A stretch of 64,000 bases of DNA, from contig NZ_FMCX01000001.1 in assembly GCF_900091555.1 (NCBI RefSeq), forward strand, positions 62,001-126,000. Direction: 5' to 3'. A model generated the notes under the pieces. That model did not search any database. It saw only the letters and a program-made list of their open reading frames with translations, and was not told the DNA's origin. A program made the position numbers and the translations under genes. The stretch is from Micromonospora mirobrigensis. GTDB lineage: Bacteria; Actinomycetota; Actinomycetes; Mycobacteriales; Micromonosporaceae. Positions 32,711-40,756 of this stretch are shown one piece after another (position 1 is the first letter of the stretch; the number at the start of each line of letters is the position of its first letter).

Positions 32711-33553
32711 ATGGGAGCAGGGTGGCAGCGGGCGAAGCGGATCACCAGCGCGGCGTTCCGGCCGGTACGCGGCCGGGACCTGTCGCTGCACGCCGCCGCG
32801 ATCACCTTCTACGGGGCGATCGCCGTGGTGCCGGTCGCGCTGCTCGCCATCTGGATGACCGGGCTGATCGCCGGCGACGACCACGTCCGCCGGCTCACGT
32901 CGTACGCCATCGACACCCTGCCCACCGACATCGGCGCCAACCGGGCGGTGGCCGCGCTGGTCGAGGCCGGTCTGGGGTTGACCCCGCTGCTGGCGCTGGC
33001 GTCGCTGCTGCCTGCGTCGCTCTACGGCGAGGGCCTGCGCCGGGCGTTCGTGTCGGTGGCCGAGCCGCGCAGCGAGTCCGGGGCGCTGGTCGGCTGGCGC
33101 GGCCGGCTGCTGCTGCTCCCCCTGCTCGCGCCGGCCCCCGCCCTGCTGCTGTCGATCCTGATCGCGCTGCCGGTGACCACCCGGCTGGTCCGGCAGGGCG
33201 GCTGGGTGGCCGCCCTCGGCATCGTGCTGTCATTCCTGGCGGTGTGGTTGGTGCTCACCCCGGTGCTGATGTGGGTGTTCCGGGTGGTCGGGCCCGCCTC
33301 GCCGGACTGGCTGTCGACGCTGGCGCTCGGCTCGTTCACCGCGGCGAACCTTTCCGGCTTTCTGCACGGTTTCGTGCTGTTCTGCTCCCTCCCGCTGGAC
33401 CTCGGCGTGCCGTTCGGCGGCTTCGACGAGATCGGCGCGGGGGTGGCGGTGCTGCTCTGGCTCTACCTGTTCCACGTGATCGTCCTGGCCGGCTACTCCG
33501 CCACCCTGGCGCTGTCCCGCTGGCGCGCCCAGCGCGCGACCCCCTCCCGGTGA
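32711..33553 (+). CDS. YihY/BrkB family membrane protein
   Basis: 280 residues with about six hydrophobic segments, beginning with RGRDLSLHAAAITFYGAIAV, the amphipathic start and first helix typical of YihY/UPF0761 proteins, and ending VLLWLYLFHVIVLAGYSATL, which matches the conserved last helix. Inner-membrane location; function of the family is unresolved (not an RNase BN despite old naming). The ATG has GGAGGGGGAAGGAG upstream. It is followed 28 bp later by an oxidoreductase gene that has its own promoter. Confidence 0.88.
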   Translation: MGAGWQRAKRITSAAFRPVRGRDLSLHAAAITFYGAIAVVPVALLAIWMTGLIAGDDHVRRLTSYAIDTLPTDIGANRAVAALVEAGLGLTPLLALASLLPASLYGEGLRRAFVSVAEPRSESGALVGWRGRLLLLPLLAPAPALLLSILIALPVTTRLVRQGGWVAALGIVLSFLAVWLVLTPVLMWVFRVVGPASPDWLSTLALGSFTAANLSGFLHGFVLFCSLPLDLGVPFGGFDEIGAGVAVLLWLYLFHVIVLAGYSATLALSRWRAQRATPSR

Positions 33554-33567
33554 GCGGCCCGCCGCAC

Positions 33568-33573
33568 TAGGGT
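33568..33573 (+). promoter_or_regulatory. -10 box TAGGGT, probable leaderless promoter
   Basis: TAGGGT lies eight bases before the ATG of the FAD oxidoreductase, a spacing that predicts transcription starting at or next to the start codon. No clear -35 hexamer is seen. Confidence 0.45.
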
Positions 33574-33581
33574 GCGCGGGT

Positions 33582-35183
33582 ATGAGTGATGTTGGTGAGC
33601 TGCCGGGTCGCGCGGACGTGGTGATCGTCGGGTCCGGGCACAACGGGCTGGTGTCGGCGATCCTGCTGGCCCGGGCCGGTCTCGACGTGCTGGTGCTGGA
33701 GGCCGCCGAGGTGATCGGCGGGGCCACCCGCACCGAGAACCCGTTCCCGAGGGTCCCCGGGCTGCGGCACTCCACCGGGTCGTACCTGCTCGGGCTGATG
33801 CCGCCGGAGCTGCTCGCCACCCTCGACGTGGAGATCCCGGTGCTGCGCCGCGACCCGCACTACTTCCTGCCCACCCCGGGCGGGCCCGGCGCGCCGTACC
33901 TGCTCAACGGCCGCGACACCGCGGCCACCCGGCGGCAGCTCACCGAGATGTTCTCCCCCGCCGACGTGGCCGCCGACGACGCGCTCCAGGCCGAGCTGGC
34001 CCAGCTCCGCGCGGACCTGGCGCCCGCCTGGCTGGCCGAGCCGCTGCCGGTCGAGGAAACCGCGCAACGGTACGTCCGCCCCGCGCTGCGCCAGGTCTTC
34101 GTCGACCTGGTCCGCGGCTCCGTCGCCGACCACCTGGCCCGCTTCGACTTCCGCTCCGAACTGCTGGTCAGCATGTACGCGGTCACCGACGGCCTCTCCG
34201 GCCTCAACGCCGGCCCCGACGACCCCGGAACCGGCCACAACTTCCTCGTGCACAACATGTGTCGCCTCCCCGGCGCGGACGGCACCTGGATGATCGCCCG
34301 GGGCGGCATGGGCACCGTCTCGCGTACCTTCGCCGAGGCCGCCCGGGCCGCCGGGGCCCGCATCCTGACCGGCGTGCCGGTCACCGCGATCACGCTGGAC
34401 GGCGGGGCCGCCTCCGGGGTGGTGCTCGCCGACGGCCGGCAGGTGGCCGCCGGCGTGGTGCTCGGGGCCTGCGACCCGTACCGGCTGATGGGGCTGCTGC
34501 CCGACGGCGCGCTCCCGGCGCCGCTCGGCGAGCGGATGGCGGCGGTCCGCCGTACCGGCACCACCCTCAAGCTCAACCTGGCGCTGACCGGGCTGCCCCG
34601 CTTCTCCTGCCTGCCGGCGGAGGCGCCCAGCCCGTTCGGCTCCACCATCCACCTGCTGCCCGGCTCGGCCTCGCTGGTGGACGGCGGCGGCGAGTCGCCG
34701 ATGGCGGCGCTGCGCGCCATGTGGGCCGACGTGCAGGCCGGCCGGCTGCCCGAGGAGCCGACCATCGAGTGGTACCTGCACACCACCGTCGACCCGTCGC
34801 TGTCCGACGACGCCGGGCACCACTCGTCGGCGCTCTTCGTCCAGTCCGTGCCCTACGAGCTGGCCGGCACGACCTGGGAGGCCGCGCTCCCCGGCTACGT
34901 GGAGAAGCTGATCGCCATCTGCGAGCGGTACGCCCCCGGCACCGCGGACCTGATCGCCGACGCGGTGCCGCTGCCCCCGCCCGGGATCGAGGCGCACTTC
35001 GGCATCACCGGCGGGCACATCCACCACGTCGACAACACCGTCTCGTTCACCGACCGGATGCCCTACGCCACCGGCGTCGACGGCGTGTACGCGGGCAGCG
35101 CCGGCTGTCACCCCGCCGGCAGCGTGATCGGCGCCGCCGGCCACAACGCCGCCCGCCGCATCCTCGCCGACCTCGGCAGGTAA
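33582..35183 (+). CDS. Phytoene-dehydrogenase-like FAD-dependent oxidoreductase
   Basis: 533 residues. The Rossmann FAD motif VVIVGSGHNGLVSAILLARAG is at residues about 13-33, followed by LEAAEVIGGATRTE, the second half of the CrtI/amine-oxidase dinucleotide motif. The C-terminal FAD contact is GVDGVYAGSAGCHPAGSVIG. This is the subgroup of CrtI-like proteins widespread in actinomycetes with unknown substrate; no carotenoid genes are adjacent, so it should not be called a carotenoid enzyme. Its TAA stop is the first part of the dispersed repeat at 35180-35233. Confidence 0.85.
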   Translation: MSDVGELPGRADVVIVGSGHNGLVSAILLARAGLDVLVLEAAEVIGGATRTENPFPRVPGLRHSTGSYLLGLMPPELLATLDVEIPVLRRDPHYFLPTPGGPGAPYLLNGRDTAATRRQLTEMFSPADVAADDALQAELAQLRADLAPAWLAEPLPVEETAQRYVRPALRQVFVDLVRGSVADHLARFDFRSELLVSMYAVTDGLSGLNAGPDDPGTGHNFLVHNMCRLPGADGTWMIARGGMGTVSRTFAEAARAAGARILTGVPVTAITLDGGAASGVVLADGRQVAAGVVLGACDPYRLMGLLPDGALPAPLGERMAAVRRTGTTLKLNLALTGLPRFSCLPAEAPSPFGSTIHLLPGSASLVDGGGESPMAALRAMWADVQAGRLPEEPTIEWYLHTTVDPSLSDDAGHHSSALFVQSVPYELAGTTWEAALPGYVEKLIAICERYAPGTADLIADAVPLPPPGIEAHFGITGGHIHHVDNTVSFTDRMPYATGVDGVYAGSAGCHPAGSVIGAAGHNAARRILADLGR

Positions 35184-35233
35184 GGAGGGGCCCCCTGTTA
35201 ACGCATTCGGTAGAGCAGGGGCCCCTTCTTAAC
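35180..35233. repeat. 54-bp dispersed repeat, copy A
   Basis: The element carries two GGGGCCCC hairpin cores flanking TTAACGCATTCGGTA. It matches the reverse complement of 63527-63580 at 47 of 54 positions by my alignment. Its own ends are imperfect inverted repeats (GTAAGGAGGGGCC... and ...GGCCCCTTCTTAAC). It supplies the TAA stop codons of both convergent neighbours (35181-35183 on plus, 35231-35229 on minus). Confidence 0.85.
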
Positions 35234-35900
35234 ACCCGCCGGGCAGGTCGCCGGGGCGGCGGATCAGGGAGAGGCCGACCAGCAGCAGGTAGAGCACCAG
35301 GCTGAGGATCGGGTCGACGAAGACGAAGGCGAACGCGGTCAGGTAGAGCACCGGACGGACCAGCAGCCGTCGGGAGATCGCCGCGGCCAGCTGCGGATCC
35401 AGGCCCGGGTCGAGCAGCCCGCACCGCCGCGCCCACCACCAGCTCAGGTTGAAGAAGAGCGACTCGCCCAGCACGGTGGCCAGGTAGAGGGCGGCGGTCA
35501 GTTGCTGGTCCCGGGCAGTGCCGCGCAGGTTGTCCGAGAGCAGGTCGGCGGTGAACGGGATGGTGGCCACGAAGAGGAGCACGAGCAGGTTGAAGACCAG
35601 CAGCAGCTGGTCGACCCGGACCACGTACCGCCACATGTTGTGGTGGCCGAGCCAGATCTGGCCGGCGATCCCGAAGGTGATCACGTACGCCAGGTAGGAC
35701 GGCCAGGCGTCCGCGAGGGTCTGCGGCAACTCCCGGCCGCCCGCCCGGGCCGGCCCGTTCTGGAGCAGCTCGACGGCCATCACGGTCAGCACGACCGCGA
35801 AGACCCCGTCGCTGAACGTCTCCACCCGGGAGGTGTCCCGGGACATCTCCCGGCGGCGCCCGTAGCGGTACCGCCGCTCCCCCGCCTCGGGATCCGTCAC
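35229..35900 (-). CDS. TMEM175-family potassium channel-like protein (DUF1211)
   Basis: 223 residues. RVETFSDGVFAVVLTVMAVEL near residue 25 is the RxxxFSDG motif of TMEM175-like K+ channels, which line the pore with the first helix of each six-helix repeat. Five or six membrane segments follow, with QIWLGHHNMWRYVVRVD as the conserved second-helix region. One repeat per chain implies a tetramer, as in bacterial members. Starts GTG 35900; stop codon supplied by the dispersed repeat. No partner gene is evident. Confidence 0.85.
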   Translation of the reverse strand: MTDPEAGERRYRYGRRREMSRDTSRVETFSDGVFAVVLTVMAVELLQNGPARAGGRELPQTLADAWPSYLAYVITFGIAGQIWLGHHNMWRYVVRVDQLLLVFNLLVLLFVATIPFTADLLSDNLRGTARDQQLTAALYLATVLGESLFFNLSWWWARRCGLLDPGLDPQLAAAISRRLLVRPVLYLTAFAFVFVDPILSLVLYLLLVGLSLIRRPGDLPGGC

Positions 35901-35956
35901 GCCGCCCCCCTTCCGACCTCATGGTCACCCGACGGGGGCGGCGTGCGGGGGGAAAC

Positions 35957-37537
35957 TCAGCTCAGCGCCTCCCCGGCCGGGGCCGGGGTTTCCGCGTCGA
36001 CCCGGTGCGCCCGGACCTTGTGCCCGACACTGGTCAGGCAGCGGCCGCTGGGCAGGTCGAACTTCCAGCCGTGCAGCTGGCAGGTGAGCTGGTCGCCGTC
36101 GACGATGCCGAAGCGGCTCAGATCGGCCTTCAGGTGCGGGCACCGGCGCTGCACCACCCAGCCGTTTAGCGTGATGTCCTCGGCGTCGACGGCCCGCTCG
36201 TGCTCGTCGTACCAGCCCTCGGCGTACTGGAGGCGCTCCTCCGAAAGGCACTTGAAGAAGGCGTAGACGAACTCGTTGTACTGCCCGATCCGGGCCGCCG
36301 AGAAGCGGCAGGAGAGGAAGAGCGAGTTGACCCAGTCCACCTCCTCGATGTGCAGCAGGTGCTCGATCAGCGCCCGCTCGGTGCGGAACCGGTAGCGGAC
36401 CTTCTCGTCCGCGTACGGCCGGACCTCCTTGCCCGGGAAGTCCACCACGATCGACTCGACGGACTCTCCGTCGTACCCCACCAGGTCGAAGCGGACCGGG
36501 CCGCCGACCCCCTTGGCCAGGTAGATCGACTCGTCGAGCAGCGGCTCGATCCGGCGCTTCATCCCGTCCAGCACGTCCACCTCGGGGTGCCGCCAGGACG
36601 CCTTCTCCGCCTCGATGATCGGGCGCTTGCGCTCCCGCATCTCCTCCAGGTGGGCCTTCTTGTTGGCGAAGAACTCCTCCACCGGCTGCGGGTGGGTGGT
36701 GGTCGCGCCGGAGGTGGTCACCTCGGCGACGCTGCCGGGCAGCAGCACGATGCCGTTGGTGCCGCCGACCTTCGCGTACTCGGACAGGAACACCGACTGG
36801 TCGGGGAAGATGTTCCCCTCGTCGCCGAAGATGTCGTTGAACTGCCACAGCTCGTCGTCGAGGAAGCACGGCGGGCCGGCGATCGGGAAGACGTGGTCGG
36901 CCTTCAGGTCGTCGATGTAGCGCCAGGTCCGGTCGAACTGCCGATCCCGCTTCTGCTTGCCGAACGCGGTCTTCGCCGACTGCGGCAGCTCGTAGACCAT
37001 CGGATACCAGATCGCGCCGGAGAACTGGAGCAGGTGCGCGTGCACGTGGCCCAGCTCGGCGAAGACCGTCAGGTCGGTCGGGCGGGCGTCGTTCTGGTTG
37101 AGCAGCCGGACGCCGTCGTACTCCACCCAGAGCGAGGAGTCGCCGATCGGGCCGTCGGTCGGGCTGGTCAGCGCCTGGATCATGATCTTCAGCCCGCCGG
37201 GCAGCTCCACGACCTGCTCGTTCGGCGCCTTCAGGAACTTCGTGAAGCCCAGCTCCCGCAGCTCGTCCTCCATCTCCGAGGTAGGGAACTCGGGGAGCAG
37301 GACGGTGGCGTCCTTGGAGACGAAGTCACGCAGGTGCTTCGCGTCGAAGTGGTCCCGGTGCAGGTGCGACACGTACAGGTAGTCGACCTGGCCCAGCGCC
37401 TCCCAGTCGAGCAGGGAGTTGTCCGGGAAGGGGAACCAGGAGGCGAAGTAGGCGGGATTGACCCACGGGTCGCACAGGATGCTGCCCGCGGCCGTGTCGA
37501 TCCGCATGCTGGCATGTCCCGTACCGGTCACTCGCAC
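35957..37537 (-). CDS. MBL-fold metallohydrolase fused to a C-terminal Rieske [2Fe-2S] domain
   Basis: 526 residues. The N-terminal UlaG-like metallo-beta-lactamase fold has SHLHRDHFD (HxHxDH zinc motif, near residue 59) and later LGHVHAHLL. The C-terminal Rieske domain (about 440-500) has RRCPHLKADL...LTCQLHGWKFD, the C-x-H...C-x-x-H cluster ligands. This MBL plus Rieske pairing recalls CMP-Neu5Ac hydroxylase, but the Rieske domain is at the other end, so that function should not be assumed. GTG 37537 is chosen because GAGGGGG lies seven bases upstream; the longer frame to 37576 reads through the promoter region, where a TTGACG (37576-37571) could serve as -35. A redox-dependent hydrolase or oxygenase is likely; substrate unknown. 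Confidence 0.82.
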   Translation of the reverse strand: MRVTGTGHASMRIDTAAGSILCDPWVNPAYFASWFPFPDNSLLDWEALGQVDYLYVSHLHRDHFDAKHLRDFVSKDATVLLPEFPTSEMEDELRELGFTKFLKAPNEQVVELPGGLKIMIQALTSPTDGPIGDSSLWVEYDGVRLLNQNDARPTDLTVFAELGHVHAHLLQFSGAIWYPMVYELPQSAKTAFGKQKRDRQFDRTWRYIDDLKADHVFPIAGPPCFLDDELWQFNDIFGDEGNIFPDQSVFLSEYAKVGGTNGIVLLPGSVAEVTTSGATTTHPQPVEEFFANKKAHLEEMRERKRPIIEAEKASWRHPEVDVLDGMKRRIEPLLDESIYLAKGVGGPVRFDLVGYDGESVESIVVDFPGKEVRPYADEKVRYRFRTERALIEHLLHIEEVDWVNSLFLSCRFSAARIGQYNEFVYAFFKCLSEERLQYAEGWYDEHERAVDAEDITLNGWVVQRRCPHLKADLSRFGIVDGDQLTCQLHGWKFDLPSGRCLTSVGHKVRAHRVDAETPAPAGEALS

Positions 37538-37664
37538 CGCAGTCCCCCTCAAAACGACAATCAAGGTGTACGTCAAGACGCTACCGGAGGCAGTCTGGCC
37601 ACCGCCCCGCGACGCCGGTAGTGCCGGTGTGCCCGCCCGAAGAGGGGTCCAAGGACCCGCGAGG

Positions 37665-37898
37665 TCAGGCCGGGACCGGGCCGGTCCAGCTCCTGCCCGA
37701 CGGCGCCTCGGCGACCCAGGCGTCCATCAGCGCGGCCACCTCGGCGGGCGGCGCCGCGACGTGCACCGCCTGCGCGCCGGGCCGGTCCGGGTGCCGGCGC
37801 AGCAGCGCTTCCAACGACTCCGCGGCGAGCGCCCAGTCAGATGCCTCCCACGCCTCGTACGCGGTCTTCAGCAGCTCCCGGTCGGCCGCGGCGGTCAT
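37665..37898 (-). CDS. Small helical TPR-like hypothetical protein
   Basis: 77 residues from ATG 37898, with a strong GAGGGGGAG ribosome site six bases upstream. The sequence ELLKTAYEAWEASDWALAAESLEALLRRHPDRPGA looks like a single tetratricopeptide-type helical hairpin; the rest is AVHVAAPPAEVAALMDAWVAEAP. No family recognised. It could be in an operon with the MBL-Rieske gene (127-bp gap), though that gap holds promoter-like sequence. Confidence 0.65.
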   Translation of the reverse strand: MTAAADRELLKTAYEAWEASDWALAAESLEALLRRHPDRPGAQAVHVAAPPAEVAALMDAWVAEAPSGRSWTGPVPA

Positions 37899-37989
37899 CC
37901 TGTCTCCCCCTCAGGTCGGACCCTGCGCCAGGGCCGGCGGGGGGCGTGCCAGACTAACCGGAGATCCGATCGCGAGGGAAGGACCGACA

Positions 37990-38211
37990 GTGGCAGGAAG
38001 CGAGCCGGTAACCGCGCCAGATCAGCACAAGCCCGGGCACCGGAAGGCCGGCCGGATCGGCGCGGTGCTCTCCGCGCTGGTGCTGCTGGCGATGCTGTGC
38101 GGCAACCACGAGGGCAAGGTCGAGGACCTCTGGCTGATCGGGATCGCCGTGGTCCTGCTGGCCATCGTCATCGGCGACGCGGTGCTGCGCCGCAACGGCC
38201 TGCGTTCCTGA
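37990..38211 (+). CDS. DUF2631 small membrane protein
   Basis: 73 residues from GTG 37990 (GGGAAGGA six bases upstream). A polar N-terminus (AGSEPVTAPDQHKPGHRKAG) and two membrane helices (IGAVLSALVLLAMLCGNHEG and LWLIGIAVVLLAIVIGDAV) match the DUF2631 family. In Mycobacterium a DUF2631 gene lies in the same dxr-rlmN neighbourhood (recalled order). Function unknown. Followed by a strong bidirectional terminator. Confidence 0.8.
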   Translation: MAGSEPVTAPDQHKPGHRKAGRIGAVLSALVLLAMLCGNHEGKVEDLWLIGIAVVLLAIVIGDAVLRRNGLRS

Positions 38212-38229
38212 CCCGTCGCACCCAGACGC

Positions 38230-38265
38230 ACGAGGGCCCACCCCCGCCCGGGGGTGGGCCCTCGT
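38230..38265. terminator. Strong bidirectional hairpin terminator
   Basis: 16-bp perfect stem ACGAGGGCCCACCCCC / GGGGGTGGGCCCTCGT with a GCCC loop. It separates the convergent DUF2631 and DivIVA-domain genes (18 bp after one, 13 bp after the other). Confidence 0.88.
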
Positions 38266-38278
38266 CACGTCGTACGGG

Positions 38279-39472
38279 TCAGCGGCCGAAGAGGATGTCC
38301 TGCACGTCCTTGAGCGCCGCGTCGACCTCGGCCTCGAAGTAGCCGCCCGGCACCAGCCCGAAGCGGAGCGTGTCCAGGTCCTTCGGGTTCACCGGCATCG
38401 GGTTGCGCCCCTGCATGCCCCCGAGCAGGCTCTCGAAGAAGCGGTCGACCTGGTCCGGGTCGTACCCGCTGCCGAACCGGCGCACCTGGAAACGGCGCCG
38501 GATCTGGTCCACCCGGTAGAGGTCGCTGCCGGGCGGGCCGGCCATCGGCGGCCCCACCATCGGCGGGCCACCCATCGGCGGGCCACCGAGCTGGGGGGCG
38601 GCCATCGGCGGCGGGCCACCGGCCTGCTGCGGCAGCGACGGCGGGCCGGCCGGCCCGCGACCGCGCATGTCGCGCAGCTCCCGGTCGTTCATCCGGATCT
38701 CGGCGGTCATGTCCGTCCGGCCGTGCCGGCCGGCCTCGAAGCCGTCGAAACGCTGCTCGTCCTGGCCGAACCCGCCAGGGCCCGGCGGCAGGCCACGGTG
38801 CGACTGCTCGTCCTGGCCGAACCCGCCAGGGCCCGGCGGCAGGCCACGGTGCGACTGCTCGTCCTGGCCGAACCCGCCAGGGCCCGGCGGCAGGCCACGG
38901 TGCGACTGCTCGTCCTGGCCGAACCCACCGGGGCCCGGCGGCAGGCCACGGTGCGGCGGCGGACCGCCGTGCCCCACCTGGGGACCCGGACCCATCGGGC
39001 CGGGGCCGCGCGGGCCGTCGTAACCGCCGCGGGGAGCGTCGTACCCGCCGGCGAAGGCGCCGGTCGGCTCGTCGTACCGGCCGTAGCGGTCCACCGGGGG
39101 GCCGGCCTGGGCCGGCATGGCGCGCGGCGGCATCGGCTGCGGCACGGGCGACAGGCCCCGGTCGTCGCGCATCGGCGGACCGAGCCGGTCCATCTTGCGT
39201 GGGTCACCGCCGCGGCCGGCGGGGCCACCGCGCTCCTCCAGCTCGGCCAGCTGCCGCTCCACGCGGTCCAGGTGCAGGTCGACCTGCCACTCGTCGTAGC
39301 CGTTGAAGCGGACCCGGAAGACGACGTCGTGGACCTCCTGGGAGGCGACGGGGGCACCGACCGGCTGGCCGGCGAGAGTCGCCTCCACCCGATCCAGGAA
39401 GGCGTCCACCTCGTCGACCTTGTATCCCCGGCGGAGCGCCTTACGCCGGAAACGCTGACCCTGACTCGCCAC
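38279..39472 (-). CDS. DivIVA-domain protein with central Pro/Gly-rich repeats
   Basis: 397 residues. Two short DivIVA-type motifs bracket the protein: near residue 8 FRRKALRRGYKVDEVDAFLDRVEATL, given here as its key elements RRGYKVDEVDAFLDRV, and near 325 RRFGSGYDPDQVDRFFESLLGG. These domains mark cell-pole or membrane-curvature binding proteins in actinobacteria. The centre is disordered, Pro/Gly/Met-rich, with four tandem copies of a 17-residue unit (SHRGLPPGPGGFGQDEQ) and GGPPM repeats. No coiled-coil stretch as long as in true DivIVA/Wag31 is seen, so this is a DivIVA-domain relative rather than Wag31. It starts 31 bp after rlmN and is probably co-transcribed with it. Confidence 0.85.
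   Translation of the reverse strand: MASQGQRFRRKALRRGYKVDEVDAFLDRVEATLAGQPVGAPVASQEVHDVVFRVRFNGYDEWQVDLHLDRVERQLAELEERGGPAGRGGDPRKMDRLGPPMRDDRGLSPVPQPMPPRAMPAQAGPPVDRYGRYDEPTGAFAGGYDAPRGGYDGPRGPGPMGPGPQVGHGGPPPHRGLPPGPGGFGQDEQSHRGLPPGPGGFGQDEQSHRGLPPGPGGFGQDEQSHRGLPPGPGGFGQDEQRFDGFEAGRHGRTDMTAEIRMNDRELRDMRGRGPAGPPSLPQQAGGPPPMAAPQLGGPPMGGPPMVGPPMAGPPGSDLYRVDQIRRRFQVRRFGSGYDPDQVDRFFESLLGGMQGRNPMPVNPKDLDTLRFGLVPGGYFEAEVDAALKDVQDILFGR
38753..38956. repeat. 51-bp minisatellite, four tandem copies inside the DivIVA-domain gene
   Basis: Units begin at 38753, 38804, 38855 and 38906. The first three are nearly identical at DNA level and the fourth has drifted. Because 51 is divisible by three the copy number can change without a frameshift, adding or removing 17 residues (SHRGLPPGPGGFGQDEQ) each time. 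Confidence 0.92.
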
Positions 39473-39503
39473 TATGTCTCCTGGTCTCGTTCGCTACGCC
39501 CGG

Positions 39504-40652
39504 TCACGCCATGGCCTCGCGCGACACGTCGGTGTCCTGGTCCTGGGCGGCAGCCAGCTGCCCACACGCGCCGTCGATCTCGCGCCCCCGGGTGTCCCGC
39601 ACGGTCGTCGAGACACCGGCGGCGCGCAACCGCCGGACGAACTCCCGCTCGACCGGCTTCGGGCTGGCGTCCCAACGGCTGCCCGGGGTCGGATTGAGCG
39701 GGATGAGGTTAACGTGGGTCAGCTTGCCGGCCAGCAGCCGACCCAACAGGTCGGCCCGCCACGGCTGGTCGTTGACGTCCTTGATCATCGCGTACTCGAT
39801 CGACACACGACGCCCGGTGCGGGCCGCGTAGTCCCAGGCCGCGTCCAGCACCTCGGACACCTTCCAGCGCTGGTTGACCGGCACCAGTTCGTCGCGCAGA
39901 TCATCATCGGGCGCGTGCAACGACAGCGCAAGGGTCACCGAGAGGTCTTCGCTGGCCAGTCGGCGGATGGCCGGCACCAGGCCCACCGTGGAAACGGTGA
40001 TGTGCCGCTGGGACAGGCCCAGCCCCTCCGGCGCCGGGGAGACCAGCCGACGGATGGCAGCCACCACCCGGGCGTAGTTGGCCAACGGCTCACCCATGCC
40101 CATGAACACCACGTGCGACAGGCGCGGGGGTGAGCCGGCCACCGCCCCGGAGGCGGCCACCCCGGCCAGATAGACCGCCTGGTCGACGATCTCGGCGGTG
40201 GAGAGGTTGCGGGTCAGCCCGGCCTGGCCGGTGGCGCAGAACGGGCAGGCCATGCCGCAGCCGGCCTGGCTGGAGATGCAGACGGTGACCCGGTCGGGGT
40301 AACCCATCAGCACGCTCTCCACCAGCGAGCCGTCGTGCAGCCGCCAGAGCGCCTTGCGGGTCGCCCCGTCGTCGCAGGCCAGCTCGCGGACCGGGGTGAG
40401 CAGCCGGGGCAGCAGCGACTCGGCGAGCCGCTCCCGGGTGGCCGCCGGCAGGTCGGTCATCTCGGCGGGGTCGCGGACCAGCCGGCCGAAGTAGTGGTTG
40501 GAGACCTGCTTGGCCCGGAAGCCAGGCTCCCCCAGCTCGGTGACCAACTCCTGCCGGCCGGACAGGTCCAGGTCGGCGAGGTGGCGGGGAGGCATCTTGG
40601 GCCGGCGCCCGGGGGCGTCAGGGTCTACGGGGATCAGTGGCAGGCTCGTCAT
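39504..40652 (-). CDS. rlmN: 23S rRNA (adenine2503-C2)-methyltransferase RlmN
   Basis: 382 residues. Radical SAM enzyme methylating C2 of A2503 in 23S rRNA (and A37 of some tRNAs). The cluster motif [12 protein letters not shown] (CxxxCxxC, near residue 132) is intact, as are [12 protein letters not shown] and the C-terminal [21 protein letters not shown], which bears the catalytic Cys. Sits in the usual actinobacterial order downstream of cdsA, 104 bp away, and upstream of the DivIVA-domain gene. Confidence 0.97.
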   Translation of the reverse strand: MTSLPLIPVDPDAPGRRPKMPPRHLADLDLSGRQELVTELGEPGFRAKQVSNHYFGRLVRDPAEMTDLPAATRERLAESLLPRLLTPVRELACDDGATRKALWRLHDGSLVESVLMGYPDRVTVCISSQAGCGMACPFCATGQAGLTRNLSTAEIVDQAVYLAGVAASGAVAGSPPRLSHVVFMGMGEPLANYARVVAAIRRLVSPAPEGLGLSQRHITVSTVGLVPAIRRLASEDLSVTLALSLHAPDDDLRDELVPVNQRWKVSEVLDAAWDYAARTGRRVSIEYAMIKDVNDQPWRADLLGRLLAGKLTHVNLIPLNPTPGSRWDASPKPVEREFVRRLRAAGVSTTVRDTRGREIDGACGQLAAAQDQDTDVSREAMA

Positions 40653-40756
40653 GACGGATCCAGTCTGTCACGCCGCCGCCGGAACGCACCCCTCCGGAGG
40701 TGCCCAATCGGCTCCCACCAGACGAATGACCCGGGCCCACCGGCGTGATTCATCCC

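Noticed and set aside
33582..35183. Carotenoid desaturase (CrtI)
   Set aside because: The fold matches, but no crtB, crtE or lycopene cyclase genes are adjacent and the protein belongs to the broader uncharacterised CrtI-like group.
35957..37537. CMP-N-acetylneuraminate hydroxylase
   Set aside because: Domain order is reversed and there is no sialic acid context, so only the domain architecture is reported.
38753..38956. Possible CRISPR array because of regular 51-bp repeats
   Set aside because: No unique spacers between units, the repeats are contiguous and lie in frame inside a coding gene, and no cas genes are present.
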